NCBI GenBank assembly: GCA_964634795.1
Contig: CAZWLL010000002.1
Location: forward strand, 1 to 64,000
Reading direction: 5' to 3'
DNA length: 64,000 nt
Source of the DNA: UMGS1696 sp964634795
GTDB lineage: Bacteria > Bacillota > Clostridia > Oscillospirales > CAG-272
The notes under the pieces were generated by a model. The model saw only the letters and a program-made list of their open reading frames with translations. It was not told the origin of the DNA and searched no databases. The position numbers and the translations under genes are program-made. Positions 16,075 to 26,010 of the stretch are shown here, in pieces. Numbering within the stretch: position 1 is the stretch's first letter; every line of letters starts with the position of its first letter.

Positions 16075-17553
16075 TTACTTTTTAAAGAAAGCTTTTGCGG
16101 CATCACGCAGCTGACCGAGCTTATAATCCTCTTCGGCGCAATCCTTAAGATATTCATATGGATATTTCGGTCTGAAAAATCTTTCTATTCTTACATCCCC
16201 GTTCGCATCGGGAACGGATACAAGCTTTGTGACAGATGACGCACCGGACGAGAAAATCGAATGCACCTCTTCCATCATATAAACATTATAGAGTCCTTCA
16301 TGACCTATCTTTGAGTATCCGACGTTCTCGAGATTGCCGACCGTGTTCTTTTGTCTGTACATATAATACGGCAGATAATTATTTGCCGCCAACACGCTCT
16401 GTGAATAATTTACGCTTTCAGCCGCAATCACCGATGAAGGATCGAACTTTCCTTCAATCTTGAATTCCGATGACTTTTTAACACTGAATGTATGTACGGT
16501 TATATTTTCGGGATCAAGCTTGATTACTCTGTCAATGGAATTCATAAACGATTCCGTAGTATCGTACGGCAAACCCGCAATTAAATCCACATTAATATTT
16601 TTTATACCGCTGTTTTTCGCTATTTCATATGCGTGAAGGAACATATTCGAATCATGCGCGCGTCCTATTTTCTTCAGTACCTCATCGTTCATAGTCTGAG
16701 TATTTACACTCATCCTGTCAACGCCATGATTATACGCAACCTTGAGCTTTTCAGCTGTAATCGTATCCGGTCGGCCTGCCTCAAGAGTAAATTCTTCTAT
16801 TCCGCAAACGTTTTTATTTACACATGCCAGCAAGAAATCGAGTTGCTCTGCATTTAGAATCGTGGGTGTACCGCCGCCTATATAGACCGAGCGCACCTTC
16901 ATCCCAAGCTCTCTTATTATATCGAATGTACCGTCGATATCTCTCGAAAGAGCTGTCAGATATTCCGGTATAAGCTTTAAAAGCTTCGGAGACGTATATG
17001 ATACAAATGAACAATACGCGCATCTTGTCGGGCAGAACGGTATTCCTATATATACACTGCATTCTTTTCTGACTTCATCGGTAATAAGCCGTCTTTCCGC
17101 GGCGGAAACGTCTACCGCAAGCTTAGCCTTGTTCGGTGAAACCAAATAATCGCGCTCGATTTCACGCATTGCCTCTTCAGCACTTCTGTTGTTGTCCATA
17201 AGCTCGGTAGCAACCTTAGCGGGACGAACTCCCGTAAGAATACCCCACGGCGGATTAAAACCGGTAAACATGACACCTGCTTTTAGAAATGCCGAACCTG
17301 CCGCAATTTTAATTGTTTTTTCGTCGTCATGTAAACCTCTATTTACGCACTCATGCGCTGTACATGACTTTTCCCCTTGGCTGATTGTAACGTCACTCGA
17401 AACATTATCATCGGTTTCATCAATGTTAATTACCGCTTTTAATGTGTCATATGTTTCCTCTTCGTCATCGGGAAACTTAACTCCCGGGAAAAATATCATC
17501 GAAAGCGTCTGTATATAGTATGGCTTTACATTACCGTTAATTTTTAATATCAT
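16075..17553 (-). CDS. hemZ: HemZ, coproporphyrinogen dehydrogenase-like radical SAM protein
   Basis: 492 residues. An N-terminal domain of about 160 residues unique to HemZ precedes the radical SAM barrel with CPTRCAYCSF (three cluster cysteines), GGGTPT, and ENITVHTFSVKKSSEF. HemN/HemZ relatives decarboxylate coproporphyrinogen III or act in related tetrapyrrole and heme-transfer reactions without oxygen. In Clostridia hemZ typically lies after recJ, relA and dtd, as it does here. No other heme gene is in the window, so the native substrate remains open. ATG 17553 lies 13 bases after the dtd stop. Confidence 0.88.
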   Translation of the reverse strand: MILKINGNVKPYYIQTLSMIFFPGVKFPDDEEETYDTLKAVINIDETDDNVSSDVTISQGEKSCTAHECVNRGLHDDEKTIKIAAGSAFLKAGVMFTGFNPPWGILTGVRPAKVATELMDNNRSAEEAMREIERDYLVSPNKAKLAVDVSAAERRLITDEVRKECSVYIGIPFCPTRCAYCSFVSYTSPKLLKLIPEYLTALSRDIDGTFDIIRELGMKVRSVYIGGGTPTILNAEQLDFLLACVNKNVCGIEEFTLEAGRPDTITAEKLKVAYNHGVDRMSVNTQTMNDEVLKKIGRAHDSNMFLHAYEIAKNSGIKNINVDLIAGLPYDTTESFMNSIDRVIKLDPENITVHTFSVKKSSEFKIEGKFDPSSVIAAESVNYSQSVLAANNYLPYYMYRQKNTVGNLENVGYSKIGHEGLYNVYMMEEVHSIFSSGASSVTKLVSVPDANGDVRIERFFRPKYPYEYLKDCAEEDYKLGQLRDAAKAFFKK

Positions 17554-17565
17554 AATAAATGCCTG

Positions 17566-18027
17566 TTATTTTTTAGGTTGTTTTAATACGTCGGAATACA
17601 TCGGAATGGTAATGGGTCCGTCAAGTGTTGTCGAGATTATCATGTGAGCCCCGAAAATACCGCTTGAAACCTTATCACTGTGTTCTGCGAGTCTGGCAAC
17701 AAATTTATCAAAAAGCGGCTTTGCAACATCGGGAGACGCGGAGTTCATATAATCGGGACGATTTCCTCTTCTGTATGAACCGTAAAGAGTAAAATTCGGA
17801 ACAACCATAAATCCGCCTCCGACGTCCGCCGCGGAAAGATTCATTTTACCGTTCTCATCACAAAATACTCTCAGCTTGGCAATTTTATCTGCAAGGAGAT
17901 TTACATCCTCCTCTGTATCGGTATGCGTAACTCCGACAAGTACATATAATCCTATCCCGCACTCGGCAACGCATTCACCGTCAACTGTGACTGTGCCGTT
18001 TGATATTCTTTGAATTACAGCAATCAT
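17566..18027 (-). CDS. dtd: D-aminoacyl-tRNA deacylase (DTD)
   Basis: 153 residues, normal for DTD, which hydrolyses D-aminoacyl and glycyl-tRNA(Ala) esters. MIAVIQRISNGTVTVDGE and GIGLYVLVGVTHTDT are typical. The two signature motifs deviate: the usual SQFTL reads PNFTLYG and the usual NxGPVT reads LDGPITI. The Gly-cisPro pair that enforces chirality is kept (GP). Position between relA and hemZ is the usual Clostridia order. The altered motifs may be lineage variation or may change activity. Confidence 0.9.
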   Translation of the reverse strand: MIAVIQRISNGTVTVDGECVAECGIGLYVLVGVTHTDTEEDVNLLADKIAKLRVFCDENGKMNLSAADVGGGFMVVPNFTLYGSYRRGNRPDYMNSASPDVAKPLFDKFVARLAEHSDKVSSGIFGAHMIISTTLDGPITIPMYSDVLKQPKK

Positions 18028-18113
18028 TTGACCTCCGAATAATATTTAATCAGCAAACCGAAACATCGGTCGGAATTATTATTTATTCTTTCATTTTTCG
18101 TAAAATCTTCAAA

Positions 18114-20369
18114 TTATGAAAATCCGCGCTGAATTGAATGAATGTGATTTATGCTTTTCAGACGCGACATTATCGAATTGAAATGGTCGATATTCTTGCA
18201 TCCCACTGTCAGATTAATTATTATATCATTTTCGGTACGGCGTTTTGTGTTTATAGAAAGAAGAGAAACCTTCATATCCGCCAAAGCAGTCGTAATGTTA
18301 GCAAGAAGCATAATATCGTTTTCGGCAAATATCTGAAGCATAACCTCATACAGTGATTTTTGATCCGAATACGGAGATTCGATATCCCATTCGGTATTAA
18401 CCCACCGATCCTTCATGTCAGGATTCTGCATACCCGATATTACATTCGGACAATCGCGTTTATGAATGGAAATACCGTAGCCTTTTGTAATAAATCCTAT
18501 TATTGAGTCTCCGGGAAGCGGATTGCAGCATTTTGCGTATTTTACATCACATCCGTATTCGCCGTCGACTATAATTCCGCCTGTAGATTTAATCCTCTTA
18601 GGCTTTTGAGTTTGAACCTGATCTGTGTCTGTTATAAGTGCGGTTTGTTCATCGGGTTTTACGACGCGCTCATATTCACGCTTTAGCATCGTAGCAACCT
18701 TTGACATTGCAATACCGTTATAACCGAGGGTGTTATATAAATCCTCGATTTCATTCATACCGAGCTTATGCGCGGTTGAAGAGAGTATTTCGTTTTTCTG
18801 AGCGTCATTCGGTTTAATCTTGAACTTGGAAATTTCTCTTTCTATTTCCGCACTGCCTATTCGTATGTTCTCGGGACGCTGTTCTTTTTTGAACCATTGT
18901 CTTATTTTGGCACGTGCTTCACTGGTTTTTACTATTTTCAGCCAGTCACGGCTCGGTCCTTTTGCCGCAGACGATGTTATAACTTCTACTATGTCACCTG
19001 TCTCGGGTGTTTTGTCTATCGGCGAAATCATTCCGTTAATTTTCGCACCGATCATTTTATTTCCGACAGCAGAGTGTATAGCATATGCAAAGTCTATCAG
19101 AGTAGCTCCCTGCGGAAGTGCTATGACATCTCCCTTAGGCGTAAACACAAAGGTTTCGTCACTGAAAATATCGATTTTCAGCGCGTGCATAAAGTCTTCA
19201 CTGTCAATTGCACCGTCTTCGGTATCAATGAGCTTTGATATCCATGCAAGCTTCTTATCGATATCATCGTTGCTCTTATCGCCTGATTTATATTTCCAAT
19301 GAGCTGCTATACCGTATTCGGCTACATGGTGCATTTCACGTGTTCTTATCTGCACTTCAAACGGAATACCGTCTCTGCCAATAACGGTTGTGTGCAGAGA
19401 CTGATACATGTTCGGCTTAGGTGTGGAAATATAATCTTTGAATCTTCCGGGAATACTCTTAAACAATTCGTGTATTATTCCGAGAGATGTATAGCACTCG
19501 ATTTCGGTATCGACGATTATTCTTATGGCATAAAAATCGTATATTTCATCGAAGCTTTTATTTTGCTTAAACATTTTGCGATAAATCGAATATACGGTTT
19601 TAACTCTTCCCTCAAGAGTGAAGTGTATATTGTACTCCTCAAGCTTTTCGGAAACATACGCACGTGTATTCTCGATAAAATTCTGGTTTTGTCCGTATTT
19701 TTTCTCAATATCGTTAGAAACCTCTGCGTATCCGATAGGATCAAGATACTGCAGTGCAAGATTTTCAAGCTCCTGCTTCATTCTCTGCATACCGAGTCTG
19801 TGAGCAAGCGGTGCATAGACATGCATAGTCTCAAGTGCGGTAGCTCTTCTTTTTGCTTCGCTTTTAACTCCGAGTGTGCGCATGTTATGAAGTCTGTCAC
19901 ACAGCTTAATGAAAATGACACGAATATCCTTCGACATTGCGAGAAGCATCTTACGGATATTTTCCATGTTCGCTTCTTCTTTATCTTCTACATTTATCAC
20001 TTTCATTTTGGTGAGGCCGTCAACAAGCATAGCAACATCGTCGCCGAAGCGCTGTCTTATCATCTCTATGTTGGTCTTATCGGGACAGTCCTCTACCGTA
20101 TCATGCAGAAAAGCCGCACATATTGAATCAGTATCCAAACCCAGCGAGGTAACGATTTCCGCAACCGCAACTGGGTGAGAAATATACGGCTCTCCGCTTA
20201 CACGGAACTGACCTTCATGCAAAGTCTTTGCGTAAAGATATGCACGTTCGATTTTCTCGACATCATAGTGCTTCTCGCTGCTTTTTATTACAGCCATTAA
20301 TTTTTCTATTCCGACTGAACCGTATCTTGCGGTCTGTTCGTTATCTTTTATTTCATTTATATCTGACAT
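18114..20369 (-). CDS. relA: Bifunctional (p)ppGpp synthase/hydrolase
   Basis: 751 residues with full long-RSH layout. The HD hydrolase half has HDTVEDCP and the FIKLCDRLHNMRT helix; the synthetase half has YDFYAIRIIVDTEIECYTSLG and PKPNMYQSLHTTV. Then TGS (ETFVFTPKGDVIALP), a zinc-finger-like region with CCNPLPGDSIIGF, and a C-terminal ACT domain. Both catalytic halves look intact, so it makes and destroys the alarmone. It follows recJ and precedes dtd in one transcript; the adenine phosphoribosyltransferase gene often found between recJ and relA is absent. Confidence 0.97.
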   Translation of the reverse strand: MSDINEIKDNEQTARYGSVGIEKLMAVIKSSEKHYDVEKIERAYLYAKTLHEGQFRVSGEPYISHPVAVAEIVTSLGLDTDSICAAFLHDTVEDCPDKTNIEMIRQRFGDDVAMLVDGLTKMKVINVEDKEEANMENIRKMLLAMSKDIRVIFIKLCDRLHNMRTLGVKSEAKRRATALETMHVYAPLAHRLGMQRMKQELENLALQYLDPIGYAEVSNDIEKKYGQNQNFIENTRAYVSEKLEEYNIHFTLEGRVKTVYSIYRKMFKQNKSFDEIYDFYAIRIIVDTEIECYTSLGIIHELFKSIPGRFKDYISTPKPNMYQSLHTTVIGRDGIPFEVQIRTREMHHVAEYGIAAHWKYKSGDKSNDDIDKKLAWISKLIDTEDGAIDSEDFMHALKIDIFSDETFVFTPKGDVIALPQGATLIDFAYAIHSAVGNKMIGAKINGMISPIDKTPETGDIVEVITSSAAKGPSRDWLKIVKTSEARAKIRQWFKKEQRPENIRIGSAEIEREISKFKIKPNDAQKNEILSSTAHKLGMNEIEDLYNTLGYNGIAMSKVATMLKREYERVVKPDEQTALITDTDQVQTQKPKRIKSTGGIIVDGEYGCDVKYAKCCNPLPGDSIIGFITKGYGISIHKRDCPNVISGMQNPDMKDRWVNTEWDIESPYSDQKSLYEVMLQIFAENDIMLLANITTALADMKVSLLSINTKRRTENDIIINLTVGCKNIDHFNSIMSRLKSINHIHSIQRGFS

Positions 20370-20390
20370 ATTTACTTTACCGTTAATTTT

Positions 20391-22574
20391 TTATTCTGCT
20401 GTTTCAAAATCGGCTTTCAGTTTTCTCAATATTTCGGAGTTATCAAGATTGGTTTTGGTCTTTGTCTTTACAACCTTAAACGCATAAATTTCATGCTCCT
20501 CATCAAGTTCTTTTACTTCAAGGAGATTCAGTTCATTAAACACAAGCATAATAAATCTCAGTTTTACATATCCGATTTTGTCTCCTATGGAGCTGAGAAG
20601 ATTGAGCAGTGCTCTTATCGAAAATACCTCGTGTTCGATTTTAGCCTCACGGCGTATTGCGTTGTATACTGCTGCAAAATCAGCGTGAGTCGGTACTACA
20701 TCTGAGGATTTTATCTTTTTTGCTTCTTCTTTACCGATTCCGTTTCTTATTTTCTTGAACAGCTCTCTTTCATTCATTTCATACGAAAACTCAATCTCGG
20801 AAAGCCGTATATCCTTTATTATCATCTGAAGCGACTTCTGATTCTGGAATTCATTTATATCAAGCGAAAACATAACATCGACCACATCTCCGGGAAAAAG
20901 ACCGATGTCATCGAGATTATGACGGAAAAACATCGCGTTAACGACTCTATTTCCGATTTTCAGCATAATTCTCGTATGCTTTCCGCCTCCGACAAGAGAT
21001 ATTTCCGTAATTGTCAATCGATACATCACAAATATCGGAACGGGATTCGATACACCGTATGGTTCGAGATAATTCAGTTCTGCTGCTTGTTCCATTGTAA
21101 TGTCACTGTCTTCAAGCTCGCACTCCGCTTCAACAGTCGGCATATGTTCCGCTTCTTTAAAGCTGTCTCTCGCACAATAGTTTAGTTTTCTCTTGAATTC
21201 GGAAAGATTGCTTCTTTTAATTGTGAGTCCCGCCGCAAGCTCATGTCCTCCGAACTTCACAAGCAAATCCGAACATGTCGAAAGCGCTTCTACAAGGTTC
21301 AAACCTTTTACGCTTCTTCCAGAGCCTTTGCCGAAATCATCATCACTTTTTTCTTCTCCGTTGCCCTCAAAAGATATAAGTATGGACGGACGTGAGTATT
21401 TTTCCGTTATTCTTGACGCAACAATCCCGATAATTCCGTGGTGCCAATTTTCATCCTCCAAAACTATTATCGGATCTTTCTTAAAATCATGATCCGCATC
21501 GATTCTGGCATAAGCCTGATCGACAATCTTATTCTCCTCATTCTGTCTTTCACGATTTATGTCGCACAGCTTTTTGGCAATCGGAGCTGCGGTTTCACAA
21601 TCCTCAGCTAAAAACAGCTTTACCGCAATTGAGGCATCGCTGATTCTTCCTGCTGCGTTTATTCTCGGAGCGATAGTATATCCTATGTAAGATGTCGTTA
21701 TTTTACGCTTTGTCTGATATTTAGAGTCACCTTTTGTCGCTTCTATGAGTTCAATTAATCCGGGTCTTGATGTATTTTCTATAAGTGACAGACCGTAGCT
21801 GACAATCAAACGGTTTTCGTCATTTATAGGCATAACATCCGCTATTGTACCTATAGCAACGAGATCACCGTATTCGTTCGATATTCGACGTACACAATCT
21901 ATCATTTCGTCTTCGGGATTTAATACCGATTCGACAGCGCACATAAGCTTGAATACTACACCGACTCCCGCCAAATCCTTAAACGGATACGGACAATCGG
22001 GTCTGTGGGGATTGACTACAGCCTCGGCACTCGGTAAGTCTCCATGACATTCATGATGATCTGTAATAATAAGATCCATTCCGAGTTCACGAGCAAGTTT
22101 AGCCTCTTCAACTGCGGTTATACCCGTATCCACGGTTATAATAAGATTACAGCCGTCATCATGCAGCTTTTTTACAGAGGATGACGACATTCCGTATCCC
22201 TCACCTGCACGGCAAGGTATGTAATATGAGACATTAGCACCGTTTTTTTTCAGATATAAATATAAACTGCTGACCGATGTTACTCCGTCGACATCGTAGT
22301 CACCGTATATTACAATATTATCTCCGTTTTCGATTCCTTCGATAATTCTGTATGCGGCATTGTCCATGTCAAGCATCATAAAAGGATCGTGCAGCTGTTC
22401 TTCTCCTTTAGCAAGGTACAGTTTTGCATCAGACGGCGTTTTGCAGCCTCTGTTCACCAAAAGCTGTGCCGTCGGAAGCTTAATTCCGAGTTTTTTCGAT
22501 ATTTCATCTGCTATAGGGCTGTTCTTCATTTTATCATGTGTCACTTGAACAAGCCATTTATTTCTGTATTGCAT
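20391..22574 (-). CDS. recJ: Single-stranded-DNA exonuclease RecJ
   Basis: 727 residues. DHH motifs are present: YGDYDVDGVTS (about 85), TDHHECHGDLPSAEAVVNPH (about 155-175) and the DHHA1 part with GSGRSVKGLNL and GGHELAAGLTI. A C-terminal region beyond the OB domain (about 560-727) is longer than in E. coli RecJ (577 residues) and resembles the Firmicute C-terminal extension. RecJ degrades single-stranded DNA 5' to 3' in recombination and mismatch repair. Start MQYRNKWLVQ is used; 27 bases separate it from the rseC-like gene. Confidence 0.95.
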   Translation of the reverse strand: MQYRNKWLVQVTHDKMKNSPIADEISKKLGIKLPTAQLLVNRGCKTPSDAKLYLAKGEEQLHDPFMMLDMDNAAYRIIEGIENGDNIVIYGDYDVDGVTSVSSLYLYLKKNGANVSYYIPCRAGEGYGMSSSSVKKLHDDGCNLIITVDTGITAVEEAKLARELGMDLIITDHHECHGDLPSAEAVVNPHRPDCPYPFKDLAGVGVVFKLMCAVESVLNPEDEMIDCVRRISNEYGDLVAIGTIADVMPINDENRLIVSYGLSLIENTSRPGLIELIEATKGDSKYQTKRKITTSYIGYTIAPRINAAGRISDASIAVKLFLAEDCETAAPIAKKLCDINRERQNEENKIVDQAYARIDADHDFKKDPIIVLEDENWHHGIIGIVASRITEKYSRPSILISFEGNGEEKSDDDFGKGSGRSVKGLNLVEALSTCSDLLVKFGGHELAAGLTIKRSNLSEFKRKLNYCARDSFKEAEHMPTVEAECELEDSDITMEQAAELNYLEPYGVSNPVPIFVMYRLTITEISLVGGGKHTRIMLKIGNRVVNAMFFRHNLDDIGLFPGDVVDVMFSLDINEFQNQKSLQMIIKDIRLSEIEFSYEMNERELFKKIRNGIGKEEAKKIKSSDVVPTHADFAAVYNAIRREAKIEHEVFSIRALLNLLSSIGDKIGYVKLRFIMLVFNELNLLEVKELDEEHEIYAFKVVKTKTKTNLDNSEILRKLKADFETAE

Positions 22575-22601
22575 CAGTATTTCTCTCTCAATAATATTAT
22601 A

Positions 22602-23066
22602 TTATATATTTTTCTCACTGTCGTCTTTTACGATAATTTCCGCTATTCGTATATCTCCGTGCTTGTTTTTTCGTTTTCTGTCGAAAACCATAATTCCGAG
22701 AAACGTTAAAACAAAACCGACAGCCGCACATATAACACCGGTTAATTCGTTGGCTGATAATCGATAAGCAATCAAATAAAAAAGCATGCATATTGCTATC
22801 GGAACTACAAAAACAAGTGCGGCATAGAATAAAATAGTCTTACTGTCACTTTCGAGCTCAACCGTGTCACCTATTTTCGCGCCGAGCTTGTTTTCGGCTT
22901 CAGCTCTCATAACGCCTTTATCCGCAACCAAACCTGTTATTTCGCAGTGTCCGCCGCATCCGCCGTTTTTCACGCATCCGTCGCACATGGTACGTCGGCT
23001 TGATTCGACTATCGCGTAATCACCCTTTACATCTATGACAACAGCTCTTTGTCGCATTACAGTCAT
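22602..23066 (-). CDS. RseC/MucC-family membrane protein
   Basis: 154 residues. The N-terminal soluble part carries a cysteine cluster (CDGCVKNGGCGGHC) and the C-terminal part has two membrane helices (about 82-104 and 108-128), as in the SoxR-reducing RseC family. In Clostridia this family tends to sit with the Rnf complex or FAD genes and is thought to take part in electron transfer or assembly; the actual role is unsettled. Two in-frame ATG codons lie at the start (residues 1 and 4); the longer form is reported because neither has a decisive ribosome site. Confidence 0.85.
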   Translation of the reverse strand: MTVMRQRAVVIDVKGDYAIVESSRRTMCDGCVKNGGCGGHCEITGLVADKGVMRAEAENKLGAKIGDTVELESDSKTILFYAALVFVVPIAICMLFYLIAYRLSANELTGVICAAVGFVLTFLGIMVFDRKRKNKHGDIRIAEIIVKDDSEKNI

Positions 23067-23078
23067 ACCTTCTTATTC

Positions 23079-24659
23079 TCAATATGGTTTATATCTCGTT
23101 ATTATTTTCGATGCCACGCGCAATCCGTCAACAGCGGCGCTTACTATGCCGCCCGCATATCCCGCGCCCTCTCCGCAAGGGTATATCCCATCGTGCCCTA
23201 TCGCACACAGATTTTCCCCTCGCAATATTCTGATCGGTGAAGAGGTTCTTGTTTCAACTCCCGTGAGGGGAGCGTCCGGTGTATCATAACCTTTAATTTT
23301 TTTGCCGAAATTTAAAAGTCCCGATTTTAACATTCCGGTGACAAACGGAGGGAACAGTTTCGAAAAATCCGCACATTTAACTCCCGCATTACGATATGAC
23401 GGAATTATTCTCGAATATTCGGTACCGTGCTTATCGTTAAGAAAGTCTCCTACAGTCTGCATCGGCGCACAATAATTTTTTCCGCCTGCATTATATGCCG
23501 CTCTCTCGAGATTCCTCTGGAATTCTATAGCACCTATCGGATTGCTTCCGTAATCATCAGGCAGTACCGAGACGCAGACCGCGGCATTTGCGTTATTTCC
23601 GTCTCTGGAATGTCTGCTCATTCCGTTAGTAACAACTCCGCCTTCTTCGCTTGCGGAAGGAACAACCTCGCCTCCCGGGCACATGCAGAATGTGTAGCAT
23701 CCACGCTCTCCGTTACGCCATGACAATTGATATTCCGCGTGTCCGAGCTGTTTGTCACCCGCATGAGAGCCGTACATTGCGATATCTATATCCTTCTGCA
23801 AATGCTCTATACGGACTCCGACGGAAAACGGTTTGGGTTCTACACAAAAACCTTCTTTAATAAGATCGCCGTAAGTATCTCTCGCACTGTGTCCGCAAGC
23901 GAGAATTACAACACCGCATGGTACTTTTTCACCGTTAATCTCAACAGAACGCGGTGTAATGTTCTCCGCTTTCGATTTATATCTTATTTCCCCGCCGAGT
24001 CTTGTTATTTCTCGATCTGCGTTTTCCACTACTTTTCTCAGAATATCGGTGCCTATATGCGGTTTCGCCTTATACATGATATCATCGGGAGCTCCGAGCT
24101 TATGCAAAACCTCGGTAACATATACAATATGCGGGTCGTTTATCCTCGTTGTCAGCTTTCCGTCCGAAAATGTTCCCGCTCCGCCGGCACCGAATTGTAT
24201 GTTTGTAGAAGTATCAAGTATTCCATCCCTGATAAAACGTTCTACCGCTTCAACTCTTTCTCCGACAGAAGCACCTCTCTCGACAATCAAAGGCTTATAT
24301 CCGTATTGTGCCAACAAATATCCCGCGAAAATGCCCGCAGGTCCGAATCCTACGATGACGGGGCGTTCAGACAACTGCTCATTTCCCGGTTCAAGAACGA
24401 AGTCGGGTGCCGAATATTCCTTAATATCGGAAAGCTCTATTTTTTTATCGGTTTCTACTTCCGCATAAACACTGTAGACAAAAGTAATTTCTCGTCTGGC
24501 ATCAATTGATTTCTTCGATATCCTTAAATTTTTCGGTACACAGCCTGTTTCTTTTTTTATCTTCTCGGATGCTTTATACACAGCCTCTTCGTCATAATCG
24601 GCTGATTTGTTGTACTGTACTTTGATGCCGTTGACAAGTATTTTCTTAATTTCCTTCAT
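23079..24659 (-). CDS. FAD-dependent oxidoreductase, COG2509 type
   Basis: 526 residues. A Rossmann FAD motif is present at PVIVGFGPAGIFAGYLLAQYG, then IVERG, NIQFGAGGAGTFSDGKLTTR, a conserved stretch in this family, and a C-terminal LCAIGHDGIYPCGEGAGYAGGI flavin-binding end. Members are predicted flavin dehydrogenases of unknown substrate that are frequent in Clostridia. It stands between cdaR and the rseC-like gene in one transcript, 12 bases before rseC. Its N-terminal 100 residues form a small alpha-beta domain before the FAD domain. Confidence 0.9.
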   Translation of the reverse strand: MKEIKKILVNGIKVQYNKSADYDEEAVYKASEKIKKETGCVPKNLRISKKSIDARREITFVYSVYAEVETDKKIELSDIKEYSAPDFVLEPGNEQLSERPVIVGFGPAGIFAGYLLAQYGYKPLIVERGASVGERVEAVERFIRDGILDTSTNIQFGAGGAGTFSDGKLTTRINDPHIVYVTEVLHKLGAPDDIMYKAKPHIGTDILRKVVENADREITRLGGEIRYKSKAENITPRSVEINGEKVPCGVVILACGHSARDTYGDLIKEGFCVEPKPFSVGVRIEHLQKDIDIAMYGSHAGDKQLGHAEYQLSWRNGERGCYTFCMCPGGEVVPSASEEGGVVTNGMSRHSRDGNNANAAVCVSVLPDDYGSNPIGAIEFQRNLERAAYNAGGKNYCAPMQTVGDFLNDKHGTEYSRIIPSYRNAGVKCADFSKLFPPFVTGMLKSGLLNFGKKIKGYDTPDAPLTGVETRTSSPIRILRGENLCAIGHDGIYPCGEGAGYAGGIVSAAVDGLRVASKIITRYKPY

Positions 24660-24671
24660 TAATTTGAGTCC

Positions 24672-25979
24672 TTACTTCGTAAATGTAACCGTTATTTCGT
24701 AATATCCTATTGCCAAGAGTTCATCCTTATAATCGGAATCGATTATTACCTCCGCTCTCACCTCAGTTGTTCCTGTGTTTGTTTCAGAGTACGGACTCAT
24801 ATCAAAACATAGTGTAATGTCGTCTGCACTCAGTGAGGATACGGCATCGAGACTTCCGATTATTTTTACCGTAACGGATGAATGATCCCACGTATAGCTT
24901 ACGCCCTCATTTCCGCCTGTGTCGACAATATTTTTTCCGGGGACCGTAATCTTACGCATTTTTATTGATGATGACGGAATTGATTCTACATCGACTGTAT
25001 CGGTATCCAGCTCTACACCTGCCGCTGCTTTAAGCGCGACTTTTTTAGTACATTTTAATTCATCGCTTCCCGCTGATATATAGTCGTTCACCTCATCGAT
25101 TTCGATTTTCTCGATTAAATTGCCCGCATCTATAACATCGGGGTCTCCGGTTACACGAACTGTCGACGGAGTAACGGTGGTATTTGTATTTTCGTCGTTG
25201 AAGAAACCGTTTTTATATACTACCTCAATCGGAACCTCAACTGATTTCAAAATCGGAATATCTATTGTAATCTCCTGAGGATAATACTTTATATACGGGC
25301 TGTCTATTTCATTGCCGTATTCATCAACCAAATAAACCTGTCTGGTAACGGATACCGACTTTGTTATTCCCGTCATATCATTATCAAATCTTGCCTCGGC
25401 AACACGAGAGACTATTTTTTCGGGTCCTTCGATATTTATCATATCAACAGGCAGCTCAATAGCTCCGACATAGCATCCGTCGGCAAGGCTTGTGTTGTCA
25501 CGCTTTTCGGTAAGCTTGACAGATGCGGTGGATACCTGATCAACGTATACGGATATTGACTCCTGCGATAAGCTTATAAGCTTACAGCCTGCGGGGACGT
25601 CAACACTCAACTTGCAGTCATATCGTCCGCTGCCGCCTGTTATCTTTCCAACGTCAGCAGTTACTACAATGTCATCATCGCTGAGCTTTGAAACTATGCT
25701 TTTTTTACCCGAAACCGTTACTCCGACCATATTTCCGTAGCCGCTGTACAGCATTAGTCCGCTGTCCGATACAAGCACATCGGTATTTATAAGTTCTACG
25801 GTAACATTTGAGAAGGTCTGTTCATACTCGGGACTCTCAACGGTCATAACGTATATCCATAGGCAAAATGCGGCAAAAACACACAATATCTTAACGGCAA
25901 TATCTGTATGTATATTTTTTACCTCAGTATCGCCTTCACTGCTTTTATTATTTGTATTTTTTATTTTGAGATGAGCCAT
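24672..25979 (-). CDS. cdaR: CdaR, YbbR-domain regulator of diadenylate cyclase
   Basis: 435 residues. One membrane helix (about 28-46, IAVKILCVFAAFCLWIYVM) is followed by an outside region made of roughly four YbbR domains, each giving beta-rich text such as VTVSGKKSIVSKLSDDDIVVTADV and VRVTGDPDVIDAGNLIEKIEID. YbbR proteins bind CdaA at the membrane and adjust c-di-AMP production. It lies 31 bases after cdaA. The usual third member of this cluster, glmM, is not here. Confidence 0.92.
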   Translation of the reverse strand: MAHLKIKNTNNKSSEGDTEVKNIHTDIAVKILCVFAAFCLWIYVMTVESPEYEQTFSNVTVELINTDVLVSDSGLMLYSGYGNMVGVTVSGKKSIVSKLSDDDIVVTADVGKITGGSGRYDCKLSVDVPAGCKLISLSQESISVYVDQVSTASVKLTEKRDNTSLADGCYVGAIELPVDMINIEGPEKIVSRVAEARFDNDMTGITKSVSVTRQVYLVDEYGNEIDSPYIKYYPQEITIDIPILKSVEVPIEVVYKNGFFNDENTNTTVTPSTVRVTGDPDVIDAGNLIEKIEIDEVNDYISAGSDELKCTKKVALKAAAGVELDTDTVDVESIPSSSIKMRKITVPGKNIVDTGGNEGVSYTWDHSSVTVKIIGSLDAVSSLSADDITLCFDMSPYSETNTGTTEVRAEVIIDSDYKDELLAIGYYEITVTFTK

Positions 25980-26010
25980 AATTATATCTATCTCCGATTA
26001 TATTATGTAA

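Noticed and set aside
19299..20126. Open frame of 275 codons on the plus strand
   Set aside because: Antisense to relA/spoT, which has all expected motifs; the text is Cys/Phe/Tyr-rich like a shadow frame.
23727..24509. Open frame of 260 codons on the plus strand
   Set aside because: Antisense to the FAD oxidoreductase gene; no motif and no ribosome site.
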